The position numbers and the translations under genes were made by a program. From the NCBI RefSeq assembly GCF_003351765.1, contig NZ_CP031229.1, positions 1,426,001 to 1,490,000 of the forward strand: a DNA stretch of 64,000 nucleotides. The letters run 5' to 3'. The number at the start of each line of letters is the position of its first letter. Position 1 is the first letter of the stretch. Below, piece after piece: positions 47,101-54,468 of this stretch. The stretch is from Ornithinimicrobium avium (lineage in GTDB: Bacteria; Actinomycetota; Actinomycetes; Actinomycetales; Dermatophilaceae). The notes under the pieces were generated by a model. That model did no database searches, had not been told where the DNA came from, and worked only from the letters and a program-made list of their open reading frames with translations.

Positions 47101-47528
47101 ACGGCCCCCTCCAGGGCGGCGAGGGCGCCCGGCTCGGGGACCGAGTCGTCGTGGAGCACCCACAACCAGTGGTGCTCGTGCACCGGGAGCGCCGTCCTGG
47201 CGTCCTCGAGGACGCGTCCGGGGGTGGGCCGGCCCGCGCCGACCTCAGACGCCATCATCACCAGCGGAGCCCGCACGAGGAGCGGCACCCGGAGCCGCGC
47301 CACGAGGGGGTGGGCGCGCAGCGCCGCAGCCTCCTCGTCGTCGGGGTCGAGTCCGGTGACGAGGAGACGCTGCGGGAGTCGGGTCTGCGCCGCGAGCGCG
47401 TCGAGCAGCTGCTCCAGCGGGGCGCCGTCGGGTCCGGTGAGCACGACGACGCTGACGTCGTCGACGCGCACCCGGCCCGGACGGGTCACCCCCGGCATCG
47501 GCGCGCGGGCGGTGTCCGTCGGGGTCAC
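44145..47528 (-). CDS. Large multi-membrane family 2 glycosyltransferase
   Basis: 1127 residues. The N-terminal domain (about 25-290) is a GT2 fold: VSVVVLTGPDGAPLEQLLDA, HHWLWVLHDDSVPEPGALAA (the DD of the DxD-type metal site), VVGPKLVRLDDPRL and VGWRSHLVGQRVVVAPEAVV. About a dozen membrane segments fill residues 290-870, a short extracellular C-terminal domain follows, and the last segment lies near the end (WHVLALVLAAVVAFLALPFG). Such proteins probably glycosylate lipid-linked or surface polymers; no donor can be named. The GTG start lies 37 nt after whiB2. The stop overlaps the DUF5719 start by 4 nt. Confidence 0.87.
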   Translation of the reverse strand: MTPTDTARAPMPGVTRPGRVRVDDVSVVVLTGPDGAPLEQLLDALAAQTRLPQRLLVTGLDPDDEEAAALRAHPLVARLRVPLLVRAPLVMMASEVGAGRPTPGRVLEDARTALPVHEHHWLWVLHDDSVPEPGALAALEGAVLRNSRTGVVGPKLVRLDDPRLLVGVGHHLTVGGRATDAPQAALVDQGQLDLRRDVIGVPLAGSLLRSDVLAEAGGLDPAFGDDGVAGLDVGWRSHLVGQRVVVAPEAVVRQGETGLGVLEPRRTRVRQRQLALARGSGWAAPWRGLGIVVTSALAALLLLLVKRPEAAADEWADVRAVLSPGRSLGARARFRSRRTVRPRDLRSLFVPPGAGWRAVADTVTEALDPRERARPGETLPGRSRGGVETGPVSDEFAELGADRGRPRIWSWPLCLALVVATVLAGWWWRDLLPALTPEGTGVAGGELGPATTDAAGLWRSALDGWRGGGLGDDRVAEAWLLPLALLARMVEAVPGTGWAPSTAGVALGWLLLASVPASVLTAYLALRRATRRRWLRAGLALGWAGAAPLAVAVGDGRAGPVVVHVLAPLLLAGYAVCATRAGGARRTAALFATVLGVALAAQWVPLVLPVATLGGAALVVLGRGSARWRGVALAVLPWPLLLPWLPAAVSGPVQLLGGAGATVADVGFPVPVAPWQTLLLRPGPGVPLASAAEALAPDAMLLWLAVPMWLAALGALALRGRRGRRAAVLVAAALVLVGLAALVGRLSLGVLPQAYDEAGSDVVVWDGTLLSLAGAAVLIAGAVALDRLLAVDRARRPQAELAPGATETVGAGESGEGEVPGTDDHHGAGRRRARPAPLLAGVLTGAVVLAGLASLGAVTMFLGTGELEPAVEDLPAVALEQARGPAAQRTLVLVPLDEDRGAAGSEGVVAVAADLRGAEAEPPRILRDRTRDLGVGVPDHGPVVEVVAAMTGDGEPAAVRGMLERLGVGYVLVEASADAPLATQVDLVPGLTRVSSPEGQVVWRMTSNEAARVRVLAADGQSLGRLEATGPHAASAGTLKDLPEGAVLEVAEGQGWSRYASVDVDGHPVGVGRGNHVLLPAGTHEVDVEVRTPRLAWHVLALVLAAVVAFLALPFGRNETDPEEQTR

Positions 47529-47565
47529 TGGCGCCGGTCCGGCAGCGGGCTGGGTGCCCGGGCCG

Positions 47566-47835
47566 TCAGACAGCGCGCTTCTTCAGCTTGCGGCGCTCCC
47601 GCTCGGACAGCCCGCCCCAGATACCGAAGCGCTCGTCGTTCGACAGGGCGTACTCCAGGCACTCGGCGCGCACCTCGCAGCTGAGGCACACCTTCTTCGC
47701 GTCGCGGGTCGAGCCGCCCTTCTCGGGGAAGAACGCCTCCGGGTCCGTCTGCGCGCACAGCGCGCGCTCCTGCCACGACAGCTCCTCGCCATCGTCGGTC
47801 CCGTTCAGCAACGACATCATCTCCAGCTCGTGCAT
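47566..47835 (-). CDS. whiB2: WhiB2-type iron-sulfur transcription factor
   Basis: An 89-residue redox-sensitive regulator of cell division (WhmD/WhcD/WhiB orthologue). The [4Fe-4S] cluster is held by Cys in ALCAQTDPEAFFPEKGG and by the pair and single Cys in KKVCLSCEVRAECLEYALSN. The sigma-contacting turn GIWGGLSERERRKLKKRA ends the protein. The N-terminus MHELEMMSLL is short. The ATG at 47835 follows GGAGGAG. Its promoter is the best in the window (see 47922-47950), with three GACAC motifs nearby. The partner WhiA, with which WhiB proteins act, is not in the window. Confidence 0.96.
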   Translation of the reverse strand: MHELEMMSLLNGTDDGEELSWQERALCAQTDPEAFFPEKGGSTRDAKKVCLSCEVRAECLEYALSNDERFGIWGGLSERERRKLKKRAV

Positions 47836-47921
47836 GGCTCCTCCTCGACCTGTTGGCCTACACGTGTCGGACCGTGGTCCCGGGCCCGGGCTGCCTCCCG
47901 GCACAGGACCACGTCACCTGA

Positions 47922-47950
47922 ATTACACGCGTGTCATCCCGGATAGTCAA
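47922..47950 (-). promoter_or_regulatory. whiB2: Sigma-70-type promoter of whiB2 with GACAC motifs
   Basis: On the minus strand TTGACT (47950 to 47945) and TGTAAT (47927 to 47922) are spaced by 17 bp. The palindrome ACACGCGTGT (47925-47934) sits in the spacer. GACAC, the WhiA target motif, occurs on the minus strand at 47931-47935 and 47864-47868 and on the plus strand at 47965-47969. The leader would be about 80 nt. Self-control together with WhiA is plausible but inferred. Confidence 0.65.
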
Positions 47951-47992
47951 CCCCAGATCTGATAGACACCTCCTTCCTCGCACAATGGGCGC

Positions 47993-48982
47993 ATGCAGAT
48001 CACCGTTCTCGCCGGCGGCGTCGGCGGCGCCAGATTCGTCCGCGGACTCCTCCACACGCTCCGCCGGAGGGTTGACCCGCAGGCCGCCCACGAGGCCCCG
48101 GCCCACACCGTCACCGTCGTCGGCAACACCGGCGACGACATCACCCTCTTCGGCCTGCGGGTGTGCCCCGACCTCGACTCGCTGCTCTACACGCTGGGCG
48201 GCGGCGTGGACGAGGAGCAAGGCTGGGGCCGCGAGGCAGACACCCGCCACCTCGTCGGTGAGCTGGCGGCGCTGGGAGTGCAGCCGCAGTGGTTCGGCCT
48301 GGGCGACAAGGACCTCGGCACCCACGTCGCGCGCAGCCTGTGGCTCGGTCAGGGGGCGACGCTGAGCGAGGTGACCGCCCGCCTCGCCGAGCGCTGGGGC
48401 CTGTCCGGGCAGGGGGTCCGCCTGCTGCCGGCGACCGACACCCCCATCGAGACGCACGTGGTGGTCGACGACGAGGAGGGCGGGGAGCGCGCCATCCACT
48501 TCCAGGAGTGGTGGGTGCGCCACGGCGCCGCGCTGCCGGCTGTGCGCTTCACCGTCGCGGGACTGCAGCAGGCCAGGCCCGCCCCCGGCGTGCTCGAGGC
48601 GCTGCGCGAGGCGGACGTCGTCATCCTGCCGCCGAGCAACCCGGTGGTCTCGATCGGGATCATCCTCGGCGTCCCCGGCGTGCGTGACGCGCTGCGCGGT
48701 ACCCGGGCGCCCGTGGTCGGCGTGAGCCCGCTCGTCGGCGGCCGGCCGGTGCGCGGCCACGCGGACGCCTGCCTCGCGCCGCTGGGCGTGGAGGTCTCCG
48801 CCGCGGGCGTCGCCGGCCTCTACGCCGACCTGCTCGACGGCTGGCTGGTCGACGACGCGGACGCCGGCGCGTCCTACCCGGCCGGGACGAGCGTGCGCTC
48901 CCTCGACCTGCTCATGCGGGACGTCGACGGCGCGGCCCGGATCGCCGGCGCCGCCCTCGACCTCGCCGACGAGCTGCGATGA
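47993..48982 (+). CDS. fbiA: 2-phospho-L-lactate transferase (F420 synthesis)
   Basis: It joins the phospholactyl or phosphoenolpyruvyl moiety to the deazaflavin Fo, giving (dehydro)F420-0. The 329-residue protein has the CofD/FbiA signatures: ITVLAGGVGGARFVRGL at the start, the GNTGDDITLFGLRVCPDLDS loop, ATDTPIETHVVVDD, and VILPPSNPVVSIGIILGVPG. Length is normal. The ATG is preceded by CACAAT after 6 nt and no ribosome binding site, so the transcript may be leaderless. It is divergent from whiB2 and overlaps fbiB by 4 nt, as in mycobacteria. Confidence 0.95.
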   Translation: MQITVLAGGVGGARFVRGLLHTLRRRVDPQAAHEAPAHTVTVVGNTGDDITLFGLRVCPDLDSLLYTLGGGVDEEQGWGREADTRHLVGELAALGVQPQWFGLGDKDLGTHVARSLWLGQGATLSEVTARLAERWGLSGQGVRLLPATDTPIETHVVVDDEEGGERAIHFQEWWVRHGAALPAVRFTVAGLQQARPAPGVLEALREADVVILPPSNPVVSIGIILGVPGVRDALRGTRAPVVGVSPLVGGRPVRGHADACLAPLGVEVSAAGVAGLYADLLDGWLVDDADAGASYPAGTSVRSLDLLMRDVDGAARIAGAALDLADELR

Positions 48983-50019
48983 GCCCGCACGACCGGACGC
49001 TCCCCCCGGGCGCCGTCGTCCTGCTGCCGGTCGTGGGCGTGCCCGAGGTGGTGGCCGGCGACGACCTCGCAGCGCTGCTCGCGGCGGCGCTCGCACCGCT
49101 GGGTGGCCTGCGGGACGGCGACGTCCTCGTCGTCTCCAGCAAGGTCGTCTCCAAGGCCCTCGGCCTGCGCGAGGACGTCCCTGCCGAGGACCGCCAGGAG
49201 CTCGTGCTGCGCCACTCCCGCAGGGTGGTGGCCGAGCGCGCCACCACGACGGGAACGACCCGGATCGTCGAGGCGGTCGCGGGCCCGGTCATGGCCGCCG
49301 CCGGGCTGGACACCTCCAACACCGGTCCCACCGGCGGCGTGCTGGTGCTGCCCGCGGATCCTGACGCCGCCGCCACCGACCTGCACGCGTCCCTCCGGCA
49401 GCACGGTGCCGTGCCGCCCGGGGCACGCGTCGCCGTCGTCCTCAGCGACACCGCGGGCCGCGCCTGGCGCCAGGGCCAGGTCGACCTGGCCCTGGGCTCG
49501 CACGGCCTGCTCGTGCTGGACGACCTGCGCGGCGGGACCGACGCCGACGGTCGTGACCTCGCCGTGACCGCGCGGGCGGTCGCCGACGAGGTGGCCTCGG
49601 CTGCGGACCTCGTCAAGGGCAAGGCGGGCGGCGTGGCCGCTGCCCTCGTGCGCGGGCTCGGGCCCCACCTCGGGGAGGGGCCGGGAGCCCGCTCGCTGGT
49701 GCGCACCGGCCCTGGCGACTGGTTCGGGCTGGGTCGGGCCGAGGCCGTGCGCGCGGCCCTCGGCGCCGCACCCGCGACCGCGCAGGCGCGGGAGGTCGGC
49801 GTGCCCGCGGCGGCCCCGGAGCCGGACGACGCGCGCGGGGCGAGGGCGGTGCGCCTGGCGCTCCTCGGGCATCAGGACGCGCGGGTCTTGGGCTCGCCCG
49901 CCGAGGGGTATGCCGTGCACTCCCCCGACCCGGTCCTCACCGGCCGGGTGGCCGCCCGCCTCGAGGTCGCCCTGGCCGGGGAGCAGGTCTTGGCACGCGT
50001 CGAGGTGCGGCGCGGCTGA
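48979..50019 (+). CDS. fbiB: Coenzyme F420-0:L-glutamate ligase (CofE/FbiB without nitroreductase domain)
   Basis: It adds glutamate residues to F420-0 using GTP. The CofE domain (residues 1-245) is clear: DGDVLVVSSKVVSKALG, DTSNTGPTGGVLVLP, VVLSDTAGRAWRQGQVDLAL, then ADLVKGKAGGVAAALVRGLG. Mycobacterial FbiB carries a C-terminal FMN nitroreductase domain of about 200 residues that reduces dehydro-F420. Here only about 100 residues of unlike sequence follow, ending EQVLARVEVRRG, so that domain is missing. The reduction step must be done by another protein, or the pathway uses phospholactate. The ATG overlaps fbiA by 4 nt. Confidence 0.9.
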   Translation: MSPHDRTLPPGAVVLLPVVGVPEVVAGDDLAALLAAALAPLGGLRDGDVLVVSSKVVSKALGLREDVPAEDRQELVLRHSRRVVAERATTTGTTRIVEAVAGPVMAAAGLDTSNTGPTGGVLVLPADPDAAATDLHASLRQHGAVPPGARVAVVLSDTAGRAWRQGQVDLALGSHGLLVLDDLRGGTDADGRDLAVTARAVADEVASAADLVKGKAGGVAAALVRGLGPHLGEGPGARSLVRTGPGDWFGLGRAEAVRAALGAAPATAQAREVGVPAAAPEPDDARGARAVRLALLGHQDARVLGSPAEGYAVHSPDPVLTGRVAARLEVALAGEQVLARVEVRRG

Positions 50020-50038
50020 GCCCGGCCGCCGGCCGGGC
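50020..50038. terminator. Hairpin between fbiB and the AlkA-like gene
   Basis: GCCCGGC (50020-50026) pairs with GCCGGGC (50032-50038), in the 30-base gap between two convergent genes. Confidence 0.5.
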
Positions 50039-50049
50039 ACCGGCCCCCG

Positions 50050-51036
50050 TCAGCCCACCGGCAGGTGCCGGCGCGGAGCCATCCTCGGCCCGCGGCGCGG
50101 CCTCAGCGCCCCGGACAGCTCCAGGAGGCGCTGGACCCGGTACCGCTGCCCGGCGTAGGGCCGCAGCAGCTCGACCAGGCCGTGGTCGTCGACCGGCCTC
50201 CCGGTCAGGGCCCATCCGATGTTGGCCGCCACGTGGTAGTCGCCGAAGCTCACGGCGTCGGGGTCGCCGAGCGCGCGGTGCGCCGTCTCCGCGGCCGTCC
50301 ACACCCCGACCCCGGGGATGCTCACCAGCCGGCGCCGGGCGGCGACCAGGTCGAGCCCGGGCAGCTCCTCGAGCCGGTCGGCGAGGCGAGCCACGCGCAT
50401 CACCGTGTCCGAGCGCTGCGGGCCGACCCCGGCACGCAACCACTCCCAGGACGGGACCGAGGCGAGCGTCGCCGCCGCGGGCGGCACGTAGAGGCCCAGT
50501 GAGGCGCCCGGCCCGGGTGCCGGCTCCCCGAAGCGGTGCACCACCCGCCGCCACCCGGAGAAGGCCTCCTGCCCGGTGACCTTCTGCTCGAGGACCGCCG
50601 GGACCAGCGACTCCAGGACCAGACCGGTGCGCGGCACCCGCCAGCCGGGGTGCCGACGCAGCGCCTGCGCCACGGGCGCGTGGTGCGCCACGAACCCGGC
50701 CGCGTCGTCGTCCTCACCGAGCATCTCGGGCAGCCGGCCCATGGCCCAGGCCGCGCCCGGGCCCCACCCCTCGGCCAGGACGACGCCCTCGGCCGGCCGG
50801 GCGCCCACCCGCAGCGTCACCGGGCCGTCCGGAGTGCGTACCCCGCGAAAGAGCGTCCCGCCGACGACGCGCCAGGCGGGGTCGCCGGCGCCACGGCGCA
50901 GGACGCCCCACGTGGCGCGGACGTCGACGGGCCACGCCGCGCGCCACGCCCGTCGGGCGGACCGGCAGGAGGGCGGCGGCGTCGACCGTGGCGCGTCGTG
51001 CTCGCGCGCCGGCTGCGCGGCTGTCACAGGCGACAC
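50050..51036 (-). CDS. AlkA/HhH-GPD family DNA glycosylase
   Basis: 328 residues. The N-terminal part (to about 115) has an AlkA-like beta layer, then the helical HhH-GPD core: LVPAVLEQKVTGQEAFSGWR (substrate-side helix with the EQKV form), hairpin LVSIPGVGVWTAAETAHRAL and catalytic Asp in GDPDAVSFGDYHVAANIG. It probably excises alkylated bases such as 3-methyladenine. There is no C-terminal Cys cluster, so it is not an endonuclease III type with an iron-sulfur centre. Several GTG codons are possible starts; 51036 gives a short Ala/Arg-rich leader. It is convergent with fbiB and divergent from TIGR03089. Confidence 0.88.
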   Translation of the reverse strand: MSPVTAAQPAREHDAPRSTPPPSCRSARRAWRAAWPVDVRATWGVLRRGAGDPAWRVVGGTLFRGVRTPDGPVTLRVGARPAEGVVLAEGWGPGAAWAMGRLPEMLGEDDDAAGFVAHHAPVAQALRRHPGWRVPRTGLVLESLVPAVLEQKVTGQEAFSGWRRVVHRFGEPAPGPGASLGLYVPPAAATLASVPSWEWLRAGVGPQRSDTVMRVARLADRLEELPGLDLVAARRRLVSIPGVGVWTAAETAHRALGDPDAVSFGDYHVAANIGWALTGRPVDDHGLVELLRPYAGQRYRVQRLLELSGALRPRRGPRMAPRRHLPVG

Positions 51037-51082
51037 TGTGCATCGCCGGACGGGGCATGCGCAAGCCCCTCCCCGCACCGGT

Positions 51083-51094
51083 TAGCGTGTAGCC
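51083..51094 (+). promoter_or_regulatory. Leaderless-type promoter of the TIGR03089 gene
   Basis: TAGCGT at 51083-51088 is followed after 6 nt by the GTG at 51095. There is no ribosome binding site. Confidence 0.55.
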
Positions 51095-51826
51095 GTGCAG
51101 TTCCCACCCCAGGTGCTCGCCGCCGCCGTGGCCGCCGACGCGACCCGCCCGGCCCTCACCTTCTACGACGACACCCCTGACGGTCGTGGCGAGCGCATCG
51201 AGCTCTCCCGGCGCGTCCTCGCCACGTGGGTCGCCAAGGCGGCCAACGCGCTCCAGGAGGGCCTCGACGTCCAGCCGGGCTCCGTCGTCCTGGTCGACCT
51301 GCCCGCCCCGCACTGGCGGCTGGCCTACTGGGCCCTGGCCGTCTGGTCCGTGGGGGCGACCCTGACCGTCGACGCCCACGAGGGGGCCGACGTGCTCGTG
51401 ACCGCCGACCCGGACGGCGACCTCGCCGAGGACAGCGACGAGGTGGTCGCCGTCGCGCTGCCCGCGCTGTCCCGGGACTTCGGCCGGGAGCTGCGCTCCG
51501 GCGTCATGGACGAGGCCGCCGAGCTGGCCAGCTACGCCGACGACTTCACCGCCTGGGACGATCCGGACCCCGACGACACCGCGCTGGTGCACGGCGGCGA
51601 GCGCACTACCTACGCGGAGCTGCTGCCGGACCCGGGCGAGGTGCCCCAGGGCGCCCGTAGCCTGCTGACCACGACCGACCCGGGCACGTTCGTGCGCCAG
51701 GTCCTTCAGGTGCTGGACGCCCGCGGCTCGGCGGTGCTCGTCCGCGGCGGCGTCCCCGCCGACGACGACTCCCGGCTGACCGCCGAGGGCGTGGACCACC
51801 GCTGCGCCACCACCTCCCCCGCCTGA
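51095..51826 (+). CDS. TIGR03089 family protein
   Basis: 243 residues of the actinobacterial TIGR03089 family, distantly related to AMP-binding enzymes but much shorter. Visible family marks are PALTFYDDTPDGRGERIELS (an acyl-adenylate-type N-terminal strand pair), VLATWVAKAANALQEGLDVQ, PHWRLAYWALAVWSVGATLT and VRQVLQVLDARGSAVLV near the end. The catalytic AMP-binding loop and C-terminal swivel domain are missing, so adenylation is unlikely. The function is unknown. It keeps its family position close to the LCP gene, as in Rv3267-Rv3268. Confidence 0.87.
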   Translation: MQFPPQVLAAAVAADATRPALTFYDDTPDGRGERIELSRRVLATWVAKAANALQEGLDVQPGSVVLVDLPAPHWRLAYWALAVWSVGATLTVDAHEGADVLVTADPDGDLAEDSDEVVAVALPALSRDFGRELRSGVMDEAAELASYADDFTAWDDPDPDDTALVHGGERTTYAELLPDPGEVPQGARSLLTTTDPGTFVRQVLQVLDARGSAVLVRGGVPADDDSRLTAEGVDHRCATTSPA

Positions 51827-51853
51827 CCCGAGGGGGGCCGCCCGGCCCCACCT

Positions 51854-51876
51854 GCTGGGCAGGTAGCCTGCCCAGC
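51854..51876 (+). promoter_or_regulatory. Perfect inverted repeat abutting the scoA start, holding a leaderless promoter
   Basis: GCTGGGCAGG-TAG-CCTGCCCAGC is a perfect 10-bp inverted repeat that ends on the base before the scoA ATG. TAGCCT (51864-51869) inside it is a -10 box 7 nt from the ATG. An operator overlapping the core promoter fits repression by a TetR- or MarR-type dimer. As RNA it could form a hairpin only if transcription began further upstream, where it could end the TIGR03089 transcript. Confidence 0.6.
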
Positions 51877-52674
51877 ATGGACAAAGTCGTTTCCCACGCC
51901 GCCGAGGCTCTCGAGGGTCTGCAGGACGGCATGACCGTGACGGTCGGGGGCTTCGGGATCTCCGGGATCCCGAGCGTGCTGATCGACGCCGTGCTCGAGC
52001 GCGGCACCACCGACCTGGAGGTCGTCTCCAACAACTGCGGGATCGACGGCGCCGGCCTCGGTGTGCTCCTGGACGCCCGCAGGATCAGCCGCGTCATCGC
52101 CTCCTACGTCGGCGAGAACAAGGAGTTCGCGCGGCAGTACCTCCACGGCGAGCTCGAGCTCGAGCTGACCCCGCAGGGCACGCTCGCCGAGCGGATGCGT
52201 TCGGCCGGCGCCGGGATCCCCGCCTTCTGGACGCCGACCGGCGTGGGATCGCTGGTCTCGGAGGGTGGTATGCCGTGGCGCTACGACTCCGAGGGCAACG
52301 TCGTCAAGTCCTCGCCGCCGAAGGAGAAGCGTGAGTACACCGTCCGCGGCCAGACCCGCGAGTACGTGCTGGAGGACTCGATCTTCGCCGACTTCGGCCT
52401 GGTCCGCGCCGCCAAGGGCGACCGGCACGGCAACCTGGTGTTCAACCGTTCGGCGCGCAACTTCAACCCGCTGTGCGCGATGGCTGCCGGAATCTCCGTC
52501 GCGGAGGTCGAGGAGCTCGTCGAGCCGGGCGAGATCGACCCCGACGAGGTGCACCTGCCGGGCATCTACGTCCAGCGCGTCCTGCCGCTGACCCGCGAGC
52601 AGGTCGCGGCCAAGGACATCGAGAAGCGCACCACCCGGCCGCGGCCGGACGCCACCACCACGCAGGAGGCCTGA
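51877..52674 (+). CDS. scoA: Succinyl-CoA:3-ketoacid CoA transferase, subunit A
   Basis: With ScoB it moves CoA from succinyl-CoA to acetoacetate, allowing ketone-body and acetoacetate use. The 265-residue subunit has the family starts DGMTVTVGGFGISGIPSVLI, VSNNCGIDGAGLGVLLDARR and SYVGENKEFARQYLHGELEL, then GIPAFWTPTGVGSLV, FADFGLVRAAKGDRHGNLVF and RNFNPLCAMAAGISVAEVEE. The normal length and all family blocks are present. Its start directly follows a perfect inverted repeat. scoB starts 3 nt after its stop. Confidence 0.96.
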   Translation: MDKVVSHAAEALEGLQDGMTVTVGGFGISGIPSVLIDAVLERGTTDLEVVSNNCGIDGAGLGVLLDARRISRVIASYVGENKEFARQYLHGELELELTPQGTLAERMRSAGAGIPAFWTPTGVGSLVSEGGMPWRYDSEGNVVKSSPPKEKREYTVRGQTREYVLEDSIFADFGLVRAAKGDRHGNLVFNRSARNFNPLCAMAAGISVAEVEELVEPGEIDPDEVHLPGIYVQRVLPLTREQVAAKDIEKRTTRPRPDATTTQEA

Positions 52675-52677
52675 GCC

Positions 52678-53352
52678 ATGGCACTGACCCGTGAGGAGAT
52701 GGCGGCCCGCGCCGCCCGCGAGCTGCAGGACGGCGACTACGTCAACCTCGGCATCGGCATGCCGACCCTGGTGCCCAACTACGTGCCCGACGATGTGGAG
52801 CTGGTGCTCCAGTCGGAGAACGGCATCCTCGGCGTCGGCGCCTACCCCTACGAGGGCGAGGAGGATCCCGACCTGATCAACGCCGGGAAGGAGACCGTCA
52901 CCCTGCGCCCGGGTGCCTCGATCTTCGACTCGGCCACCAGCTTCGGGATGATCCGCGGCGGCAAGGTCGACGCGGCGATCCTCGGTGCGATGCAGGTCTC
53001 CCAGGCCGGCGACATCGCCAACTGGATGATCCCGGGCAAGATGGTCAAGGGCATGGGCGGGGCGATGGACCTGGTCCTGGGCGCCAAGAAGGTCATCGTG
53101 CTGATGGACCACGTCGCCAAGGACGGCAGCTACAAGATCGTCAAGGAGTGCTCGCTGCCCATCACCGGCCTGCAGGTCGTGCAGCGGATCATCACCGACC
53201 TGGCCGTCATCGACGTCACCCCCGAGGGCCTCGTGCTGCGCGAGGTCGCGCCCGACGTCACCGTCGAGGAGGTCGTGGACAAGACCGAGCCCGAGCTGAG
53301 GGTCGCCGTCGACGAGCCCACCCCCGACCCGGTCGCGCCCGTCACCGACTGA
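52678..53352 (+). CDS. scoB: Succinyl-CoA:3-ketoacid CoA transferase, subunit B
   Basis: The 224-residue catalytic subunit. The thioester-forming Glu is in LQSENGILGVGAYPYEG at about residue 43. Other family marks are YVNLGIGMPTLVPNYVP, DLINAGKETVTLRPGASIFD, FGMIRGGKVDAAILGAMQVS and NWMIPGKMVKGMGGAMDL. The C-terminal tail (EPTPDPVAPVTD) is unstructured. The gene is coupled to scoA and ends 4 bases before the convergent glycosyltransferase stop, so the two transcripts overlap at their 3' ends. Confidence 0.96.
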   Translation: MALTREEMAARAARELQDGDYVNLGIGMPTLVPNYVPDDVELVLQSENGILGVGAYPYEGEEDPDLINAGKETVTLRPGASIFDSATSFGMIRGGKVDAAILGAMQVSQAGDIANWMIPGKMVKGMGGAMDLVLGAKKVIVLMDHVAKDGSYKIVKECSLPITGLQVVQRIITDLAVIDVTPEGLVLREVAPDVTVEEVVDKTEPELRVAVDEPTPDPVAPVTD

Positions 53353-53356
53353 CCCG

Positions 53357-54355
53357 TCAGCGGCTCCGACGTGGGGCGCCGGTCCCGCGGAGGAAGCCTG
53401 CGCCCCACGTCAGGTGCATGGTGGCCACGACGGCCGGCATCCGGGCCACGACGCCCGGGCGCTGGTCCCGCGCGATCCACGCGCCACCCAGGGTGGCCGC
53501 GACGGCATACCCGAGCGGCAGCGCCCACAGGGGACGCCACAGAAGTCCACCCACCGCGCCCCCGGCGACCAGGGCGGTCGCGACCGGCGGTGCCAGGTAG
53601 CGCAGGTTGAGGGTCCCGGGGTGGGCGCGCACGACCTGCCGGCGCCACTGACCTGTGGTGTAGAACTGGCGCGCCAGGTCCCCCAGCGAGGCGCGCGGCC
53701 GGTAGGTGACGGTGAGGTCGGGCGTGAACCACACCGTGCCCCCGGACTCCCGGATCCGGTGGTTGAGCTCCCAGTCCTGGGCCCGGGTGAAGGTCGTGTC
53801 GTAACCGCCGACCCGGTCCAGCCACTCACGCCGGAACACCCCCAGGTAGACGGTGTCGGCCGGCCCGGCCCCGCCGCCGACGTGGAAGCGAGCGGCGCCG
53901 ATGCCGAAGGGCGAGCGCATCGCCACGGCCACCGCCTGCTGCAGGTCCCCGACGCCCTCGGCGAGCATGACGCCGCCGACGTTGGCGGCGCCGGTCTCCT
54001 CGAGGACCTCGACCGCGCGGCGCACGTAGCCCTCGGACAGCGCGCCGTGGCCGTCCATCCGCACCACGACCCCGTGGTGCGAGGCGGCGATCGCCGCGTT
54101 GAGCCCGTCCGGCGTACGGCCAGAGGGGTTGTCGACGACCAGGATGCGCGGGTCCTCCGCTGCCATCGCGTCGGCCACCTCGCGGGTGCGGTCGCGGCCC
54201 GGGCCGACGGCCACGACCACTTCCATCTCCCCGGGGTAGTCCTGGGCGAGCACCGAGCCGACCGCCTCGCGCAGGTGGTGCTCCTCGTGACGGACGGGCA
54301 TCACCACCGAGACGGGAGGGTATGGCGTGCCGGTGTCCGGGGAGGTGGCGCTCAC
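53357..54355 (-). CDS. Family 2 glycosyltransferase
   Basis: 332 residues. The catalytic fold is complete: VSVVMPVRHEEHHLREAVGS, VVVAVGPGRDRTREVADAMA, VVDNPSGRTPDGLNAAIAA, a DGH metal site (VVRMDGHGALSEGYVRRAVE), DTVYLGVFRREWLDRVGG, and ED/QxxRW-type sequence near TRAQDWELNHRIRESGG. Two or three hydrophobic segments at the end (VATALVAGGAVGGLLW, ALPLGYAVAATLGGAW) place it at the membrane. It resembles ExoA-type enzymes of succinoglycan synthesis. The GTG follows a TAGCCT box by 7 nt. It is divergent from the LCP gene. Confidence 0.9.
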   Translation of the reverse strand: MSATSPDTGTPYPPVSVVMPVRHEEHHLREAVGSVLAQDYPGEMEVVVAVGPGRDRTREVADAMAAEDPRILVVDNPSGRTPDGLNAAIAASHHGVVVRMDGHGALSEGYVRRAVEVLEETGAANVGGVMLAEGVGDLQQAVAVAMRSPFGIGAARFHVGGGAGPADTVYLGVFRREWLDRVGGYDTTFTRAQDWELNHRIRESGGTVWFTPDLTVTYRPRASLGDLARQFYTTGQWRRQVVRAHPGTLNLRYLAPPVATALVAGGAVGGLLWRPLWALPLGYAVAATLGGAWIARDQRPGVVARMPAVVATMHLTWGAGFLRGTGAPRRSR

Positions 54356-54368
54356 GCGGGAGAGGCTA
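54356..54368 (-). promoter_or_regulatory. Leaderless-type promoter of the glycosyltransferase gene
   Basis: On the minus strand TAGCCT (54368 to 54363) lies 7 nt before the GTG at 54355. Confidence 0.55.
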
Positions 54369-54454
54369 CCGGTCCGCGTCCCCCGGACGGCGGCGCGGTC
54401 GGCGACGCGGGGGAAACGCCGTCGACCTCCCAGGGGCGGGACAGGTCCCTGCCC

Positions 54455-54468
54455 TACGCTTGGTCGCC
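54455..54468 (+). promoter_or_regulatory. Leaderless-type promoter of the LCP gene
   Basis: TACGCT at 54455-54460 lies 8 nt before the GTG at 54469, with no ribosome binding site. Confidence 0.45.

Noticed and set aside
47621..47630. Further GGTATG-like sites such as GATACC (here and near 42420 and 12050) and CATACT at 12847.
   Set aside because: They differ at one position, so they were not counted with the 28 exact copies.
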